Notes under the pieces: model-generated | Databases searched by the model: none | Seen by the model: the letters and a program-made list of their open reading frames with translations, nothing else | Told to the model about the DNA's origin: nothing | Part shown: one piece after another, positions 24,678-32,897 of the stretch | How positions within the stretch are numbered: position 1 is the stretch's first letter | How the letters are laid out: every line of letters starts with the position of its first letter | Assembly: GCF_000411975.1 (NCBI RefSeq) | Contig: NZ_ASXG01000109.1 | Coordinates: 1 to 64,000 of the forward strand | Length of the DNA: 64,000 bases | DNA from: Amycolatopsis orientalis DSM 43388 | GTDB lineage: Bacteria; Actinomycetota; Actinomycetes; Mycobacteriales; Pseudonocardiaceae | Direction of reading: 5' to 3' | Translations under genes and position numbers: made by a program

Positions 24678-24699
24678 TAAACGGAGCATAGTCCGTTTA
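24678..24699. promoter_or_regulatory. TetR operator, perfect inverted repeat
   Basis: TAAACGGA-GCATAG-TCCGTTTA: perfect eight-base arms with a six-base spacer, centred between the divergent TetR and oxidoreductase genes. It probably controls both. Confidence 0.7.
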
Positions 24700-24718
24700 C
24701 TCGACCCCAAGGAGACAG

Positions 24719-25660
24719 GTGAGCGGGAAAGAAGCGAGCCGGGCGGTCCAGTTCGAGTCGTTCGGCGGGCCGGAGGCCTTGCGTGTCCGCGAAGTGCCCG
24801 TGCCGCAGGCCGGTCCGGGGCAGATTCGGGTACGGGTGACCGCGGCCGGGCTGAACCCGATGGACTGGTTCATGACCTCGGACGCGGAGACGGCCGCGCG
24901 GTTCGGGCTGAGCCTGCCGTGCGGGTTCGGCACCGACTACGCGGGAGTCGTGGACCAGCTCGGCGACGGCGTCCGCGAGTTCGCGGTCGGCGACCGGGTG
25001 TTCGGCGGCGCGCTGTCGCGTGCGGTCGCCGATCACGTCGTGGTGGACGTGGCCGGGACGATCGCGGTGGGCGGCGAGGCGCACCGGACCCCGGACGGCC
25101 TCGACGACCGCACCGCGAGCGCGCTCTCCATCGCGGGCTGCACCGCGGCCGCGGCTTTGGCCGTGGTCGATCCGGGCCCGGACGACACAGTGCTGATCGG
25201 TGCCGCGGGCGGCGGGGTCGGCGTGTTCGCGGTCCAGCTCGCGCGGCTCGCGGGCGCACGCGTGATCGGGACCGGGTCGGAGTCCTCAGCCGAAGCTCTG
25301 CGCGCGCTGGGAGCCGAACCGGTCGCTTACGGCGACGGCCTGGCCGACCGGGTCCGCGCGCTGGCCCCCGGCGGGGTCGCCGCGGCCATGGACCTGCACG
25401 GGACCGACACCGTGCAGGCGGCCCGCGAACTCGGCGTGCCGGACGAACGCATCACCGCGATCGCCGCTCAGGTCGACGGGATCACGCCGGCGAACGGGGC
25501 CAACGCCGCCCCGGGCACGCTCGAGAAGATCGCCGGTCTGGTGGCGGAGGGACGGCTCCGGGTGCCGATCGCGCGGAGTTTTCCGGTCGAGGACATCCAG
25601 GCCGCGGTGGAGCTCCAGAAAGGACGGCACGTGCACGGGAAGGTGGTCATCGACCTCTAG
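24719..25660 (+). CDS. NADP-dependent oxidoreductase, quinone-oxidoreductase type (MDR family)
   Basis: A 313-residue zinc-free medium-chain dehydrogenase. It has the N-terminal GroES-like fold (FGGPEALRVREVPVPQAGPG, VTAAGLNPMDWFM, GTDYAGVVDQLGDGVREF) and the nucleotide-binding loop GAAGGGVGVFAVQLARLAGA. No structural zinc Cys cluster is present. Such enzymes reduce quinones or enones with NADPH. The GTG start follows AAGGAGA. The gene is controlled, by inference, by the divergent TetR. Its stop codon shares bases with the convergent SnoaL-like gene. Confidence 0.9.
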   Translation: MSGKEASRAVQFESFGGPEALRVREVPVPQAGPGQIRVRVTAAGLNPMDWFMTSDAETAARFGLSLPCGFGTDYAGVVDQLGDGVREFAVGDRVFGGALSRAVADHVVVDVAGTIAVGGEAHRTPDGLDDRTASALSIAGCTAAAALAVVDPGPDDTVLIGAAGGGVGVFAVQLARLAGARVIGTGSESSAEALRALGAEPVAYGDGLADRVRALAPGGVAAAMDLHGTDTVQAARELGVPDERITAIAAQVDGITPANGANAAPGTLEKIAGLVAEGRLRVPIARSFPVEDIQAAVELQKGRHVHGKVVIDL

Positions 25661-26082
25661 CGCAGCCAGGGGTACCGCCCGGCGTCCGCGTCGCCGTAAT
25701 CCGGGTCGAGATAGATGTGCAGCCGCTGGATCCGGCCGTCGCGGACCTCGAACACATTGCAGAAACGGCCGCCTAGTCCCTCGGTCGCCCGCCACCGGGT
25801 GCCGTCGGCGAGCACGCCGTGGGTGATGCCTTCGACGACGACGTAATCGCCCTGCTGGACATAGTTGAAATAAGGCACCTCGTGCACTATCGAGGAGAAC
25901 AGCACGAACACGTCCGCGAACAACTGCTTGATTTCCGCGATGCCGCGTGCGGGCTCGTGCTTCGGGAAGCAGACGTAGGCGTTGTCGGCGAAAAGGCCGA
26001 GGAAATCCTCGCCGGCGTCCATTCGCTTGAAATACGTTTCGGCGATCGCCTTGCGGTCGACGGTGACGTCGTTGTGCACCAT
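25657..26082 (-). CDS. SnoaL-like nuclear-transport-factor-2-fold protein
   Basis: A 141-residue protein of the NTF2-like superfamily: AIAETYFKRMDAGEDFLGLF, ADNAYVCFPKHEPARGI, VFVLFSSIVHEVPYFNYVQQ, GDYVVVEGITHGVL, GGRFCNVFEVRDGRIQRLHI. SnoaL-like proteins act as small isomerases, cyclases or hydrolases. It is the last gene of the operon, 17 bases after the FAD monooxygenase, so it may act on the hydroxylated or ring-opened product. The start ATG follows GAAGGGA. Confidence 0.8.
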   Translation of the reverse strand: MVHNDVTVDRKAIAETYFKRMDAGEDFLGLFADNAYVCFPKHEPARGIAEIKQLFADVFVLFSSIVHEVPYFNYVQQGDYVVVEGITHGVLADGTRWRATEGLGGRFCNVFEVRDGRIQRLHIYLDPDYGDADAGRYPWLR

Positions 26083-26099
26083 GGCAATTCCCTTCGAGG

Positions 26100-27842
26100 T
26101 TATCGGGCCAGCACCTGGCGGAGGACGGCGCGCAGCGTCCCGGCGGGGTCGGCGGCCAGGCCGGCGCTGCGCCAGGCGACGTGGTGGTCCGGGCGGACGA
26201 GCAGGCAGCCGCGTTCGCTGATCTCGCGCACGCGTTCCCAGTCGCCGAGCGGGTCCGCGTACTCGCAGCCGAGGCCGATCTGCCGGGCGGCGAGTTCGAT
26301 GCCGAATTCGGTGGCGAGCTTGCCCGCCGCGTCCAGCCAGTCCTGTCCGCCGATGCCGGTCAGCACCGTGAACCGGCCGTGGCCGGTGATGTCCACAGTG
26401 GACACCGGGGTTCCGGCGTGTTCGAGCCACGCGTGCGGCAAGCGGGCTCCGGGATGGCTGGTGGCCTGGTAGTACAGCTCCGGATCGCGGACCGGGACCG
26501 GCCAGGGCGTGCCGTCGGAGGCCACCGCCGCCGAGGCATAGCGCTGCCCGAGTTCCACGCCGTGCGCGTTGAACTGGTAGTGCTGCAGTTCGATCGCTTC
26601 GCGCAGCTCGGCCCGGCGGGCCCTGCCTTCCGGGGTGTCCGCGGCGAGACCGGAGAGACTGCGCCAGCCCTCCTCTGCGCTCTGGCCGGGACGGAAGCCG
26701 AACGCCCGCGAAATCGGCCGCATGTCCTCGACGCTGCGCATCGCGCGGTCGACTACCTGCTTGCCGACCGGCTGCCGTTCCGCGTCGTAGGTGTCCAGCA
26801 ACGCTTCCCCGGCCTCGCCGCGGACCACGCACGCGAGCTTCCACGCCAGGTTGAACGCGTCCTGCACCGAAGTGTTTGTGCCGAGCCCGTTCGCGGGCGG
26901 GTGCCGGTGCGCGGCGTCCCCGGCGAGAAAAACCCGGCCGCGGCGGTAGGAACGGGCGATCAGATGGTTGATCTGCCATTCGCTGACGGCCTTGATCCGG
27001 ACCTCGACGTCCGGGTCGCCGATGATGGTCGAGGCTCGCTCCCGGACGGCGCCGGGGGAGAGGTCGGGCTCGCCTTCGGCCGGGTCGTACATGAAGAGCA
27101 TGACCCACTCGGTCCACGGTTTGACGCAGATGAACGTGCCTGAGCCGACCCAGTAGTCGTTGCCTGGCTGGCACATCCAGTACAAGGTTCCCGGGCGGTG
27201 CGCCGTGTAGCGGGTGAGGTCGGCCTCCAGCCACACATTCGCGGCGCGGCCGAGCCCGGACTCGCCGTCGAGCTCGAAGCCGAGCTGGTCGGCCACGGTG
27301 CTGCGGCCGCCGTCGGCGCCGATCGCGTACCGCGCGACGATTTCTTGCTCGGCGCCGGTTTCCCGGTCGACGACCACCGCGTGGACGGCGTCCGGCGTTT
27401 GCGAGATCCGCACCAGCTCGGTCGAGAACCGGAGTTCGGCGCCGCGCCGCTCGGCCCCGTCGCGCAGGACCGGTTCGAGAATGTGCTGCGGGATATTGCA
27501 CATCGCGCTCGGGCTGGCAGCGGCGTAGTCGGCGTGCCGCGCGAGGCCGGTGCCCCACGTTTTGAGCCGGGCCAGTTCCTGTCCGGCGAAGCTGGTCGCC
27601 CAGACGTTGTCGCCCATCAGCTCGTTGGGCACCGCGACTCGCCGCACCGCGTCCTCGAGGCCGAGGTCGCGGAAGACTTCCATGGTGCGCTGATTGGTGA
27701 TGTGCGCCCGCGGCGAGTGCGCGGTGCCCGGGTATTTGGCGATCGTGACGGCACGCACGCCCTGCGCGGCGAGCAGGGCGGACGCGGTAAGGCCGGCGGG
27801 ACCGGCTCCGACCACCAGGACATCGGTTTCGAAAGAAGGCAT
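26100..27842 (-). CDS. FAD-dependent aromatic monooxygenase (PheA/TfdB/MhpA type)
   Basis: A 580-residue class A flavoprotein hydroxylase. The FAD dinucleotide motif is VLVVGAGPAGLTASALLAAQ near the N-terminus. The second motif is AIGADGGRSTVADQLGF and the third is [20 protein letters not shown]. The C-terminal 150 residues have the thioredoxin-like fold of phenol hydroxylases (GARLPHAWLEHAG, FTVLTGIGGQDW, CLLVRPDHHVAW). It would use NAD(P)H and O2 to hydroxylate a phenolic ring next to an existing hydroxyl. The start follows AGGAGG. It sits between an extradiol dioxygenase and a SnoaL-like gene, fitting a ring-cleavage pathway. Confidence 0.88.
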   Translation of the reverse strand: MPSFETDVLVVGAGPAGLTASALLAAQGVRAVTIAKYPGTAHSPRAHITNQRTMEVFRDLGLEDAVRRVAVPNELMGDNVWATSFAGQELARLKTWGTGLARHADYAAASPSAMCNIPQHILEPVLRDGAERRGAELRFSTELVRISQTPDAVHAVVVDRETGAEQEIVARYAIGADGGRSTVADQLGFELDGESGLGRAANVWLEADLTRYTAHRPGTLYWMCQPGNDYWVGSGTFICVKPWTEWVMLFMYDPAEGEPDLSPGAVRERASTIIGDPDVEVRIKAVSEWQINHLIARSYRRGRVFLAGDAAHRHPPANGLGTNTSVQDAFNLAWKLACVVRGEAGEALLDTYDAERQPVGKQVVDRAMRSVEDMRPISRAFGFRPGQSAEEGWRSLSGLAADTPEGRARRAELREAIELQHYQFNAHGVELGQRYASAAVASDGTPWPVPVRDPELYYQATSHPGARLPHAWLEHAGTPVSTVDITGHGRFTVLTGIGGQDWLDAAGKLATEFGIELAARQIGLGCEYADPLGDWERVREISERGCLLVRPDHHVAWRSAGLAADPAGTLRAVLRQVLAR

Positions 27843-27899
27843 GACGGATCGACCTCCTGGGCCGCGCCCAGTCAGCGGGAAAGAAAGGGGACGGCCGGG

Positions 27900-28823
27900 T
27901 CAGCCGGCCTGGTGTGCGCCGGTCATCAGCGCGGCGAGATCGTCGGGGCGCAGGAACGACGGCGGGGGCGGCGGGCCCCAGCTGAACAGCCCTTTGGCGC
28001 CCTCCAGCGTCTCCGGGGTCCACATCTGGTCGTCGAGGATGCTGTCCATGTCGGAGTAGTACTCGGAGAAGTTGCCCGCGGGGTCCTTGAGGTACCAGAA
28101 GAAATTCGACCCGGCGTGGTGCCGTCCGAGGCCCCACACGTGCCGTTCCGGATGGTCCTCGAGCATCGCGGTCGCCCCGCGGCCGACCTCGTCGACGTCC
28201 TCGACCTGCCACGACGTGTGGTGCAGGAAGGCGACCGGCGCGGCGAGCGCGAGCACGTTGTGATGGTCGGTCGAGCAGCGCAGGAACGCGCCGTGTCCCT
28301 TGATCGCGTCGCTGGTCTTGAAGCCCAGCCCGGCGGTGAAGAACTGGATCGTGCGCTCGTGGTCGGGGGAGCCGACGACGACGTGGCCGAGTTTGCGCGG
28401 ACGCACCGGTCCGGTGCGCAGCACGCCGGGCGCCCGCACGCTCGTGCGCTCCAGCCGCCCGGGCCCGTTGTACGGCGTGGGCGGTTCGGGATCCTGGCGG
28501 AGCCGTGCGGCGATCCGCACGACGACCTGGAATCCGGCGACCGGTTCGCGAGTGAACAGCGTGTCGCCGACGACGTCCGCGGCGATGTCCAAAGAGGACA
28601 GCCGGCGGCGGATGCGGGCGAGGTCGTCCGGGTCGTCCGCGCCGATGCTCAATTCCCTCAGCTGCCGGCGCGGGGAGCGGACGATCTTCAGCTGACGACC
28701 GCCGTCGCGGGTGCGGAACCAGCCGTCGGCGTCCTCGGCGAGCCCGAAGTCCCGGTAGTAGCGGGCGGTCGCGGCGACGTCGGGCACGCCGACGACGAGC
28801 GAGTTCAATCGGTGCAATGCCAT
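27900..28823 (-). CDS. Extradiol ring-cleavage dioxygenase (VOC family, catechol 2,3-dioxygenase-like)
   Basis: A 307-residue two-domain type I extradiol dioxygenase. The C-terminal domain carries the iron ligands H147 (KLGHVVVGSPDHERTIQFF), the His pair at 201-202 (FLHHTSWQVEDVDEV) and E254 (NFSEYYSDMD). The conserved YLKDPAGNFSEYYSD segment is intact, so it should be active. It opens catechol-type rings beside the diol. It lies between the FAD hydroxylase and a fumarylacetoacetate hydrolase-like gene. A ribosome site AAAGGG precedes the ATG. Substrate specificity cannot be read. Confidence 0.88.
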   Translation of the reverse strand: MALHRLNSLVVGVPDVAATARYYRDFGLAEDADGWFRTRDGGRQLKIVRSPRRQLRELSIGADDPDDLARIRRRLSSLDIAADVVGDTLFTREPVAGFQVVVRIAARLRQDPEPPTPYNGPGRLERTSVRAPGVLRTGPVRPRKLGHVVVGSPDHERTIQFFTAGLGFKTSDAIKGHGAFLRCSTDHHNVLALAAPVAFLHHTSWQVEDVDEVGRGATAMLEDHPERHVWGLGRHHAGSNFFWYLKDPAGNFSEYYSDMDSILDDQMWTPETLEGAKGLFSWGPPPPPSFLRPDDLAALMTGAHQAG

Positions 28824-28839
28824 TGTCCAGCCCTTTCTG

Positions 28840-29694
28840 CTAAGCGGCGGCGACCATCCGCTGCCGCAGCTCGCCGATGCCGTGGACGTAGCTGACGAGT
28901 TCGTCGCCCGCCTGGAGATACCGCTGCGGCGTGCGGCCCATGCCGACGCCGGACGGGGTGCCGGTGAAGATGACGTCCCCGGGCAGCAACGGGGTCACCG
29001 CGGACAGCCGGGCGATCAGCGCCGGCACCGAGAACACCATCTGCGCGGTGCGGCCTTTCTGCACCTGCTCGCCGTTGACGAGCGCGCCGAGTTCGAGGTC
29101 GTCGCGATCCGGCAGTTCGTCCGGCGACACGACCACCGGGCCGAGCGGGCCGAAGCCGGGGTAGGACTTCGCGAGGCTGAACTGCGGGGCCGGACCGGCC
29201 AGCTGCAGCCGCCGTTCGGAGAGGTCCTGCCCGACGGTCAGCCCGGCGACGTGGTCCCAGGCGTGGTCCTCGGCGACGCGTTCGGCGCGCTTGCCGACAA
29301 CGGCGACGAGTTCGACCTCCCAGTCGACGTTCCCGCCGTCCGGGAGGACGACCTCGTCGTACGGGCCGGTGAGACAGGTCGGGAATTTGGTGAACACAGG
29401 CGGCGTTTCGGGCACGGCGAAGGACGATTCGGCCGCGTGGTCGGCATAGTTCAGGCCGATCGCGAACACCTGGCGCGGCGCCGGGACCGGATTGCCCAGC
29501 TGGTCGTCGCGCACCAGCCGTTCGAGCGCGTGCCCCTCGCCGATCGTCGCGGCGAATTCGGTCAGCTCCGCCCAGCGCTCGTAGGCAGGCTGGACGCCCG
29601 GGCCGAACCGCCCGCCGCTGGCCTCGGCCGCGTCCACGGCCTTGCCCGGTGCGGTGACCAGGGCCAGTCGTCCGTCCACAGTGGCGACTTTCAT
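28840..29694 (-). CDS. Fumarylacetoacetate hydrolase-family enzyme
   Basis: A 284-residue protein with the FAH fold: FAIGLNYADHAAES, PPVFTKFPTCLTGPYDEVVL, the metal-site VDWEVELVAVVGKRAERV, HVAGLTVGQDLSERRLQ, LAKSYPGFGPLGPVVV, GDVIFTGTPSGVGMGRTPQR. In aromatic pathways such enzymes hydrolyse ring-cleavage products or act as hydratases or decarboxylases on 2-hydroxy-2,4-dienoates. It is the first gene of the operon and divergent from a GntR gene. The start is ATG 29694 after AAGGAG; an upstream in-frame ATG would place the start beyond the ribosome site. Confidence 0.88.
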   Translation of the reverse strand: MKVATVDGRLALVTAPGKAVDAAEASGGRFGPGVQPAYERWAELTEFAATIGEGHALERLVRDDQLGNPVPAPRQVFAIGLNYADHAAESSFAVPETPPVFTKFPTCLTGPYDEVVLPDGGNVDWEVELVAVVGKRAERVAEDHAWDHVAGLTVGQDLSERRLQLAGPAPQFSLAKSYPGFGPLGPVVVSPDELPDRDDLELGALVNGEQVQKGRTAQMVFSVPALIARLSAVTPLLPGDVIFTGTPSGVGMGRTPQRYLQAGDELVSYVHGIGELRQRMVAAA

Positions 29695-29762
29695 GCGGGG
29701 GCTCCTTCGCGTCCGGCTTCGATGCCCTCCAGTTGTACTCGCCCATATTCGATGACGCAATA

Positions 29763-29776
29763 AACTTTCGAAAGTT
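29763..29776. promoter_or_regulatory. Perfect 14-base palindrome, candidate GntR operator
   Basis: AACTTTCGAAAGTT lies between the divergent FAH operon and the GntR gene and touches the -35 region of the GntR promoter. It is well placed for control of both directions. Confidence 0.6.
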
Positions 29777-29802
29777 GCTTCTTGATTCGTATCCGCTACA
29801 GT
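29775..29802 (+). promoter_or_regulatory. Probable leaderless promoter of the GntR gene
   Basis: TTGCTT at 29775-29780, a 16-base spacer and TACAGT at 29797-29802. The start would fall at or next to the ATG at 29810, which has no ribosome site. Confidence 0.45.
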
Positions 29803-29809
29803 GGATGGC

Positions 29810-30490
29810 ATGGCAGGGGAAACGACGCGCGCCGAGGGTGTCTACCAGCGGCTCCGGGCGGACATCCTCGGCGGCCGGATGGTTCCGGGGCAGCGCCTCA
29901 AATTCCCCGAACTGTGCGAGCGGTACGAGACGAGCGTCGGTGCGGCCCGCGAGGCGCTCACCCGGTTGACTGCGGAGGGGCTGGTGAAGACCCGGCCGCA
30001 TCTCGGCTATACGGTCACGCCGCTGTCGCACGAGGATCTCGCGGACCTGACGAAGGCGCGCCTCGAGATCGAATCGCTGGTGCTGCGGCTGTCGGTCGTC
30101 GAAGGCGACGTGCAGTGGGAGGCGCGCGCGGTGGCGGCGCACCACCTGCTCGAACGCACCCCGTTCACCGACCCCGCCGACCCGGACCGTCCGTCCGACG
30201 CTTGGGTCGCCGCGCACGCGGATTTCCACCTGGCCCTCTTCGACGGCTGCAGCAACCGCAGGCTGGTCGCCACGGCGCGCGGCCTGCGCGAGGAGGCCGA
30301 GCTCTACCGGCAGTGGTCGGTCTCTTTCGGACAGGAAACCGACCGGGACCTCCCCGCCGAGCACAAGGCGATCCTCGAAGCGGCGTTGGCGCGGGACGCG
30401 GATTTGGCGGCGGAACGGCTTCGGGACCACATCGCGCACACGGCGCAGCTGCTGATCAGCTGCGCCGAGGACGAGCCGAACCGGCCGTGA
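29810..30490 (+). CDS. GntR-family regulator, FadR/FCD type
   Basis: A 226-residue regulator. The winged helix is at residues about 8-72 (GVYQRLRADILGGRMVPGQR, LKFPELCERYETSVGAAREA, LTRLTAEGLVKTRPHLGYTV). The FCD effector domain follows, with helices including LTKARLEIESLVLRLSV, AHADFHLALFDGC, EHKAILEAALARDADLAAER and the end LRDHIAHTAQLL; the His residues in these helices usually bind a metal. FCD regulators typically sense organic acids. It is divergent from the FAH-dioxygenase-monooxygenase operon. An in-frame GTG nine bases earlier is possible. Confidence 0.88.
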   Translation: MAGETTRAEGVYQRLRADILGGRMVPGQRLKFPELCERYETSVGAAREALTRLTAEGLVKTRPHLGYTVTPLSHEDLADLTKARLEIESLVLRLSVVEGDVQWEARAVAAHHLLERTPFTDPADPDRPSDAWVAAHADFHLALFDGCSNRRLVATARGLREEAELYRQWSVSFGQETDRDLPAEHKAILEAALARDADLAAERLRDHIAHTAQLLISCAEDEPNRP

Positions 30491-30520
30491 CCCGTTGCCG
30501 CGATCCGGGAATCTCTCCGG

Positions 30521-31531
30521 TCACGTCGTGGCCGGGGTGAAGTTCTCCCGGTGGATCATCCGCGGCGCCATGCGGCGGCGTTTGAACGCTTTCACCCCGG
30601 CGTCGACCATCGGCGGCGGACCGCAGAGCCAGCCCGACCAGCCGCGGGCGCTGGGGACGTCTTCGAGGAACAGGTCGGTCGGGAATCCGGTGCGGTGCGT
30701 GCGGTTCTCCGGCTCGTGGGACAGCACCGGGACGAACGAGAATCCCGGGTGGCTGTCGGAGAGTTCGGCCATCAGGTCGAGGTCGTAGAGGTCGGCCGCA
30801 CCGCGAACTCCGTGGTACAGCAGCACTTTCCGGGCCGGGTCCCGGGCGAGTGCGGTGCGGGCGAGGCCGATCAGCGGCGCGAGGCCGGTGCCGCCGCCGA
30901 TGAGCGCCATCGGGCCGCCGTCGTCCTCCTCCGCGGGCGGCAGGAAGAAGTCGCCGAGCGGGCCGGTGACCTGGACCTGCTCGCCGACGGCGAGGTCCGC
31001 GAAGATCCACTGCTCAGTCGCCGCTCCGCCGGGGACCAGGCGGACGTGCAGTTCCAGGACTTTGTCTTCCTCGGCGGTGTTGACCAGCGAGTACTGGCGG
31101 CGCACCGCCGTGCCAGGCACGGTGAGTTCGACGTACTGGCCGGCGTTGAACGCCAGCGGTTCGGGCAGGCCGAGCCGCAGCCGCCGGGTGTCGCGCGCGA
31201 TGTCCTGGATCTCGCGGACGGTCGCGGTGAGGTCGCGCAACGGATGCGTAGCCCGGCCCGCGCCGCCCGCGGTTTCGACGACGACGTTCGACCGGAGCCG
31301 GGCCTGGCAGGCGAGTGCCAGGCCCGCGGCCCGCTCGTCCTCGGTCAGGGTGTCGGCCGGGGAGTCGCGGTGGTCGACGGCACCCTCGACCACCCGCAGT
31401 TTGCAGGTGCCGCAGGTGCCCTGGTTGCAGGAGTTCGGCATCCAGACGCCGGCGCGCAGGAAGGCGTCGAGCATCGGCTGGTCGGGCGCGCACGGCACCT
31501 CCCGGTCGCCGACGGTCGCGGTGAAGGCCAT
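30521..31531 (-). CDS. gcoB: Guaiacol O-demethylase reductase component (ferredoxin-FAD-NAD fusion)
   Basis: A 336-residue three-domain electron-transfer protein. The N-terminal plant-type [2Fe-2S] domain has C35, C40, C43 (SCNQGTCGTCKL) and C75 (LALACQAR). The FAD domain has YVELTVPG and RRQYSLVNTAEEDKVLELHV. The NAD domain has ALIGGGTGLAPLIGLARTAL and WLCGPPPMVDAGVKAFKRRR. This domain order and the sequence match GcoB of Amycolatopsis sp. ATCC 39116 as I recall it; GcoB passes NADH electrons to the P450 GcoA. Its ATG lies one base after the gcoA stop, so the two are co-translated. Confidence 0.9.
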   Translation of the reverse strand: MAFTATVGDREVPCAPDQPMLDAFLRAGVWMPNSCNQGTCGTCKLRVVEGAVDHRDSPADTLTEDERAAGLALACQARLRSNVVVETAGGAGRATHPLRDLTATVREIQDIARDTRRLRLGLPEPLAFNAGQYVELTVPGTAVRRQYSLVNTAEEDKVLELHVRLVPGGAATEQWIFADLAVGEQVQVTGPLGDFFLPPAEEDDGGPMALIGGGTGLAPLIGLARTALARDPARKVLLYHGVRGAADLYDLDLMAELSDSHPGFSFVPVLSHEPENRTHRTGFPTDLFLEDVPSARGWSGWLCGPPPMVDAGVKAFKRRRMAPRMIHRENFTPATT

Positions 31532-31532
31532 G

Positions 31533-32762
31533 TCAAGCCTCCCAGGTGACGTGCAGCGACGTCGGGCCGCGGAAGCCCCAGCCCCAGAACTCGACGTCCG
31601 AGGAGGTGTCGCGTTCCAGGTTCGGGATCGACTCGAACAGTTCCTCCAGCGCGATCCGCATGACGTGGTTGGCGAAGTAGATCCCGGCGCACGCGTGGTT
31701 CCCGGCGCCGAAAGCCAGGTGCGGCAGCGGCGGCCGGTGCAGGTCGTAGCGGGTCGGGGCCTCGTAGACGCCGGTGTCGTGGTTGGCCGAGCCGTAGGAC
31801 AGGATCACCGGGGTGCCCGCGGGCAGGTCGACCCCGGCGACGGTCACCGGCTTGGTGGAGATCCGCGCGGTGGCCGACCAGATCGGCGACGTCCAGCGCA
31901 TCCCCTCGGAGATCGCGCGCGGGATCAGCGCCGGGTCGTCCACGACCTGCTCGAGCTGGTCGGGTTCGCTGAACAGCCCGGCCAGCGTCGAGGCCATGCC
32001 GTGGCCCGGTTCCTGCATCGCGCCGAGCAGGTACACGTAGATCGTCGGGTAGATGTACTCGCGGTCGCGGGTCTTCCCGGGCGGCATCCCGTCGTGCAGC
32101 CAGTGCGAGATGGCGGTGTCGGCGGGTTCGGCGATCCACTTGTCGATCAGCGGGTCGACCGTCGCCTGGATTTCGGCCTTCGCCTCGTCGCCCTGGACGA
32201 AACCCTCCGGGTTGGCGAACTCGCCGTCCTCGGTCATCGCGGCGTTGGTGAAGGACCGGCTCAGTTTCGCGAACCATTCGCGGAGTTTGTCCGAGCTGAC
32301 GCTCTGCAGCCCGAGCAGGTCGCCGAGGGAGCGGACGCTGACCGGTTCGCAGTACTGCGAGACGAGTTCGGCGCGGCCGTCGTTCTCGAACTTCTCCAGG
32401 TAGCCGCGGGCGATCGGGCGGACGAGGTCGTCGATCCACCGGTCGACCTCGACGGGCTGCAGCGCGGGTTCGACCATCGAGCGCAGGTCGGCGTGGATGT
32501 CGCCGTTGACGCCGATGATCGCCGGATGGCCGAAGGTGCGGCCGCCGGCCGGGGTGATGACGGCCTCGAAGTCCGGGCTGGTGGCGATTTCGCGGCAGAT
32601 CTCCGCGGTCGTCGCGACGTGCGACCCGAGCACCGGCACGTACGCCAGCGGGGCCTCGCGGCGCAGCCGTTCGTAGGGCTCGTACGGATTCCGCTCCAGC
32701 TGGGCCATGGTGATCTCGCCGATCCACGACAGGTCCGGGGCGGTGGTGCTTTTCGTCGTCAT
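31533..32762 (-). CDS. gcoA: Cytochrome P450, guaiacol O-demethylase (CYP255A type)
   Basis: A 409-residue soluble P450. The heme-ligand loop is [19 protein letters not shown], with Cys358. It aligns with GcoA with a two-residue offset. The three phenylalanines that frame guaiacol in GcoA (F75, F169, F395) are F77, F171 and F397 here, and the heme-near Thr (T296) is T298. The I-helix reads [14 protein letters not shown], without the usual acid-Thr pair, as in GcoA. It would convert guaiacol (2-methoxyphenol) to catechol plus formaldehyde with NADH and O2, and may act on other ortho-alkoxyphenols. The ATG at 32762 follows AAGGAGG. Confidence 0.93.
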   Translation of the reverse strand: MTTKSTTAPDLSWIGEITMAQLERNPYEPYERLRREAPLAYVPVLGSHVATTAEICREIATSPDFEAVITPAGGRTFGHPAIIGVNGDIHADLRSMVEPALQPVEVDRWIDDLVRPIARGYLEKFENDGRAELVSQYCEPVSVRSLGDLLGLQSVSSDKLREWFAKLSRSFTNAAMTEDGEFANPEGFVQGDEAKAEIQATVDPLIDKWIAEPADTAISHWLHDGMPPGKTRDREYIYPTIYVYLLGAMQEPGHGMASTLAGLFSEPDQLEQVVDDPALIPRAISEGMRWTSPIWSATARISTKPVTVAGVDLPAGTPVILSYGSANHDTGVYEAPTRYDLHRPPLPHLAFGAGNHACAGIYFANHVMRIALEELFESIPNLERDTSSDVEFWGWGFRGPTSLHVTWEA

Positions 32763-32897
32763 TGACGCGGCCTCCTTCGTGCGGGTTGGGCAGAAGGTAG
32801 GTCCGCGCGGGCCGGGCCCACGACACCGAAAACGCGGATCCGGCACGGATCGCGCGACGAATCCGGCGCGTCGCCGCGAATCGGTTAGCATGCGTCC

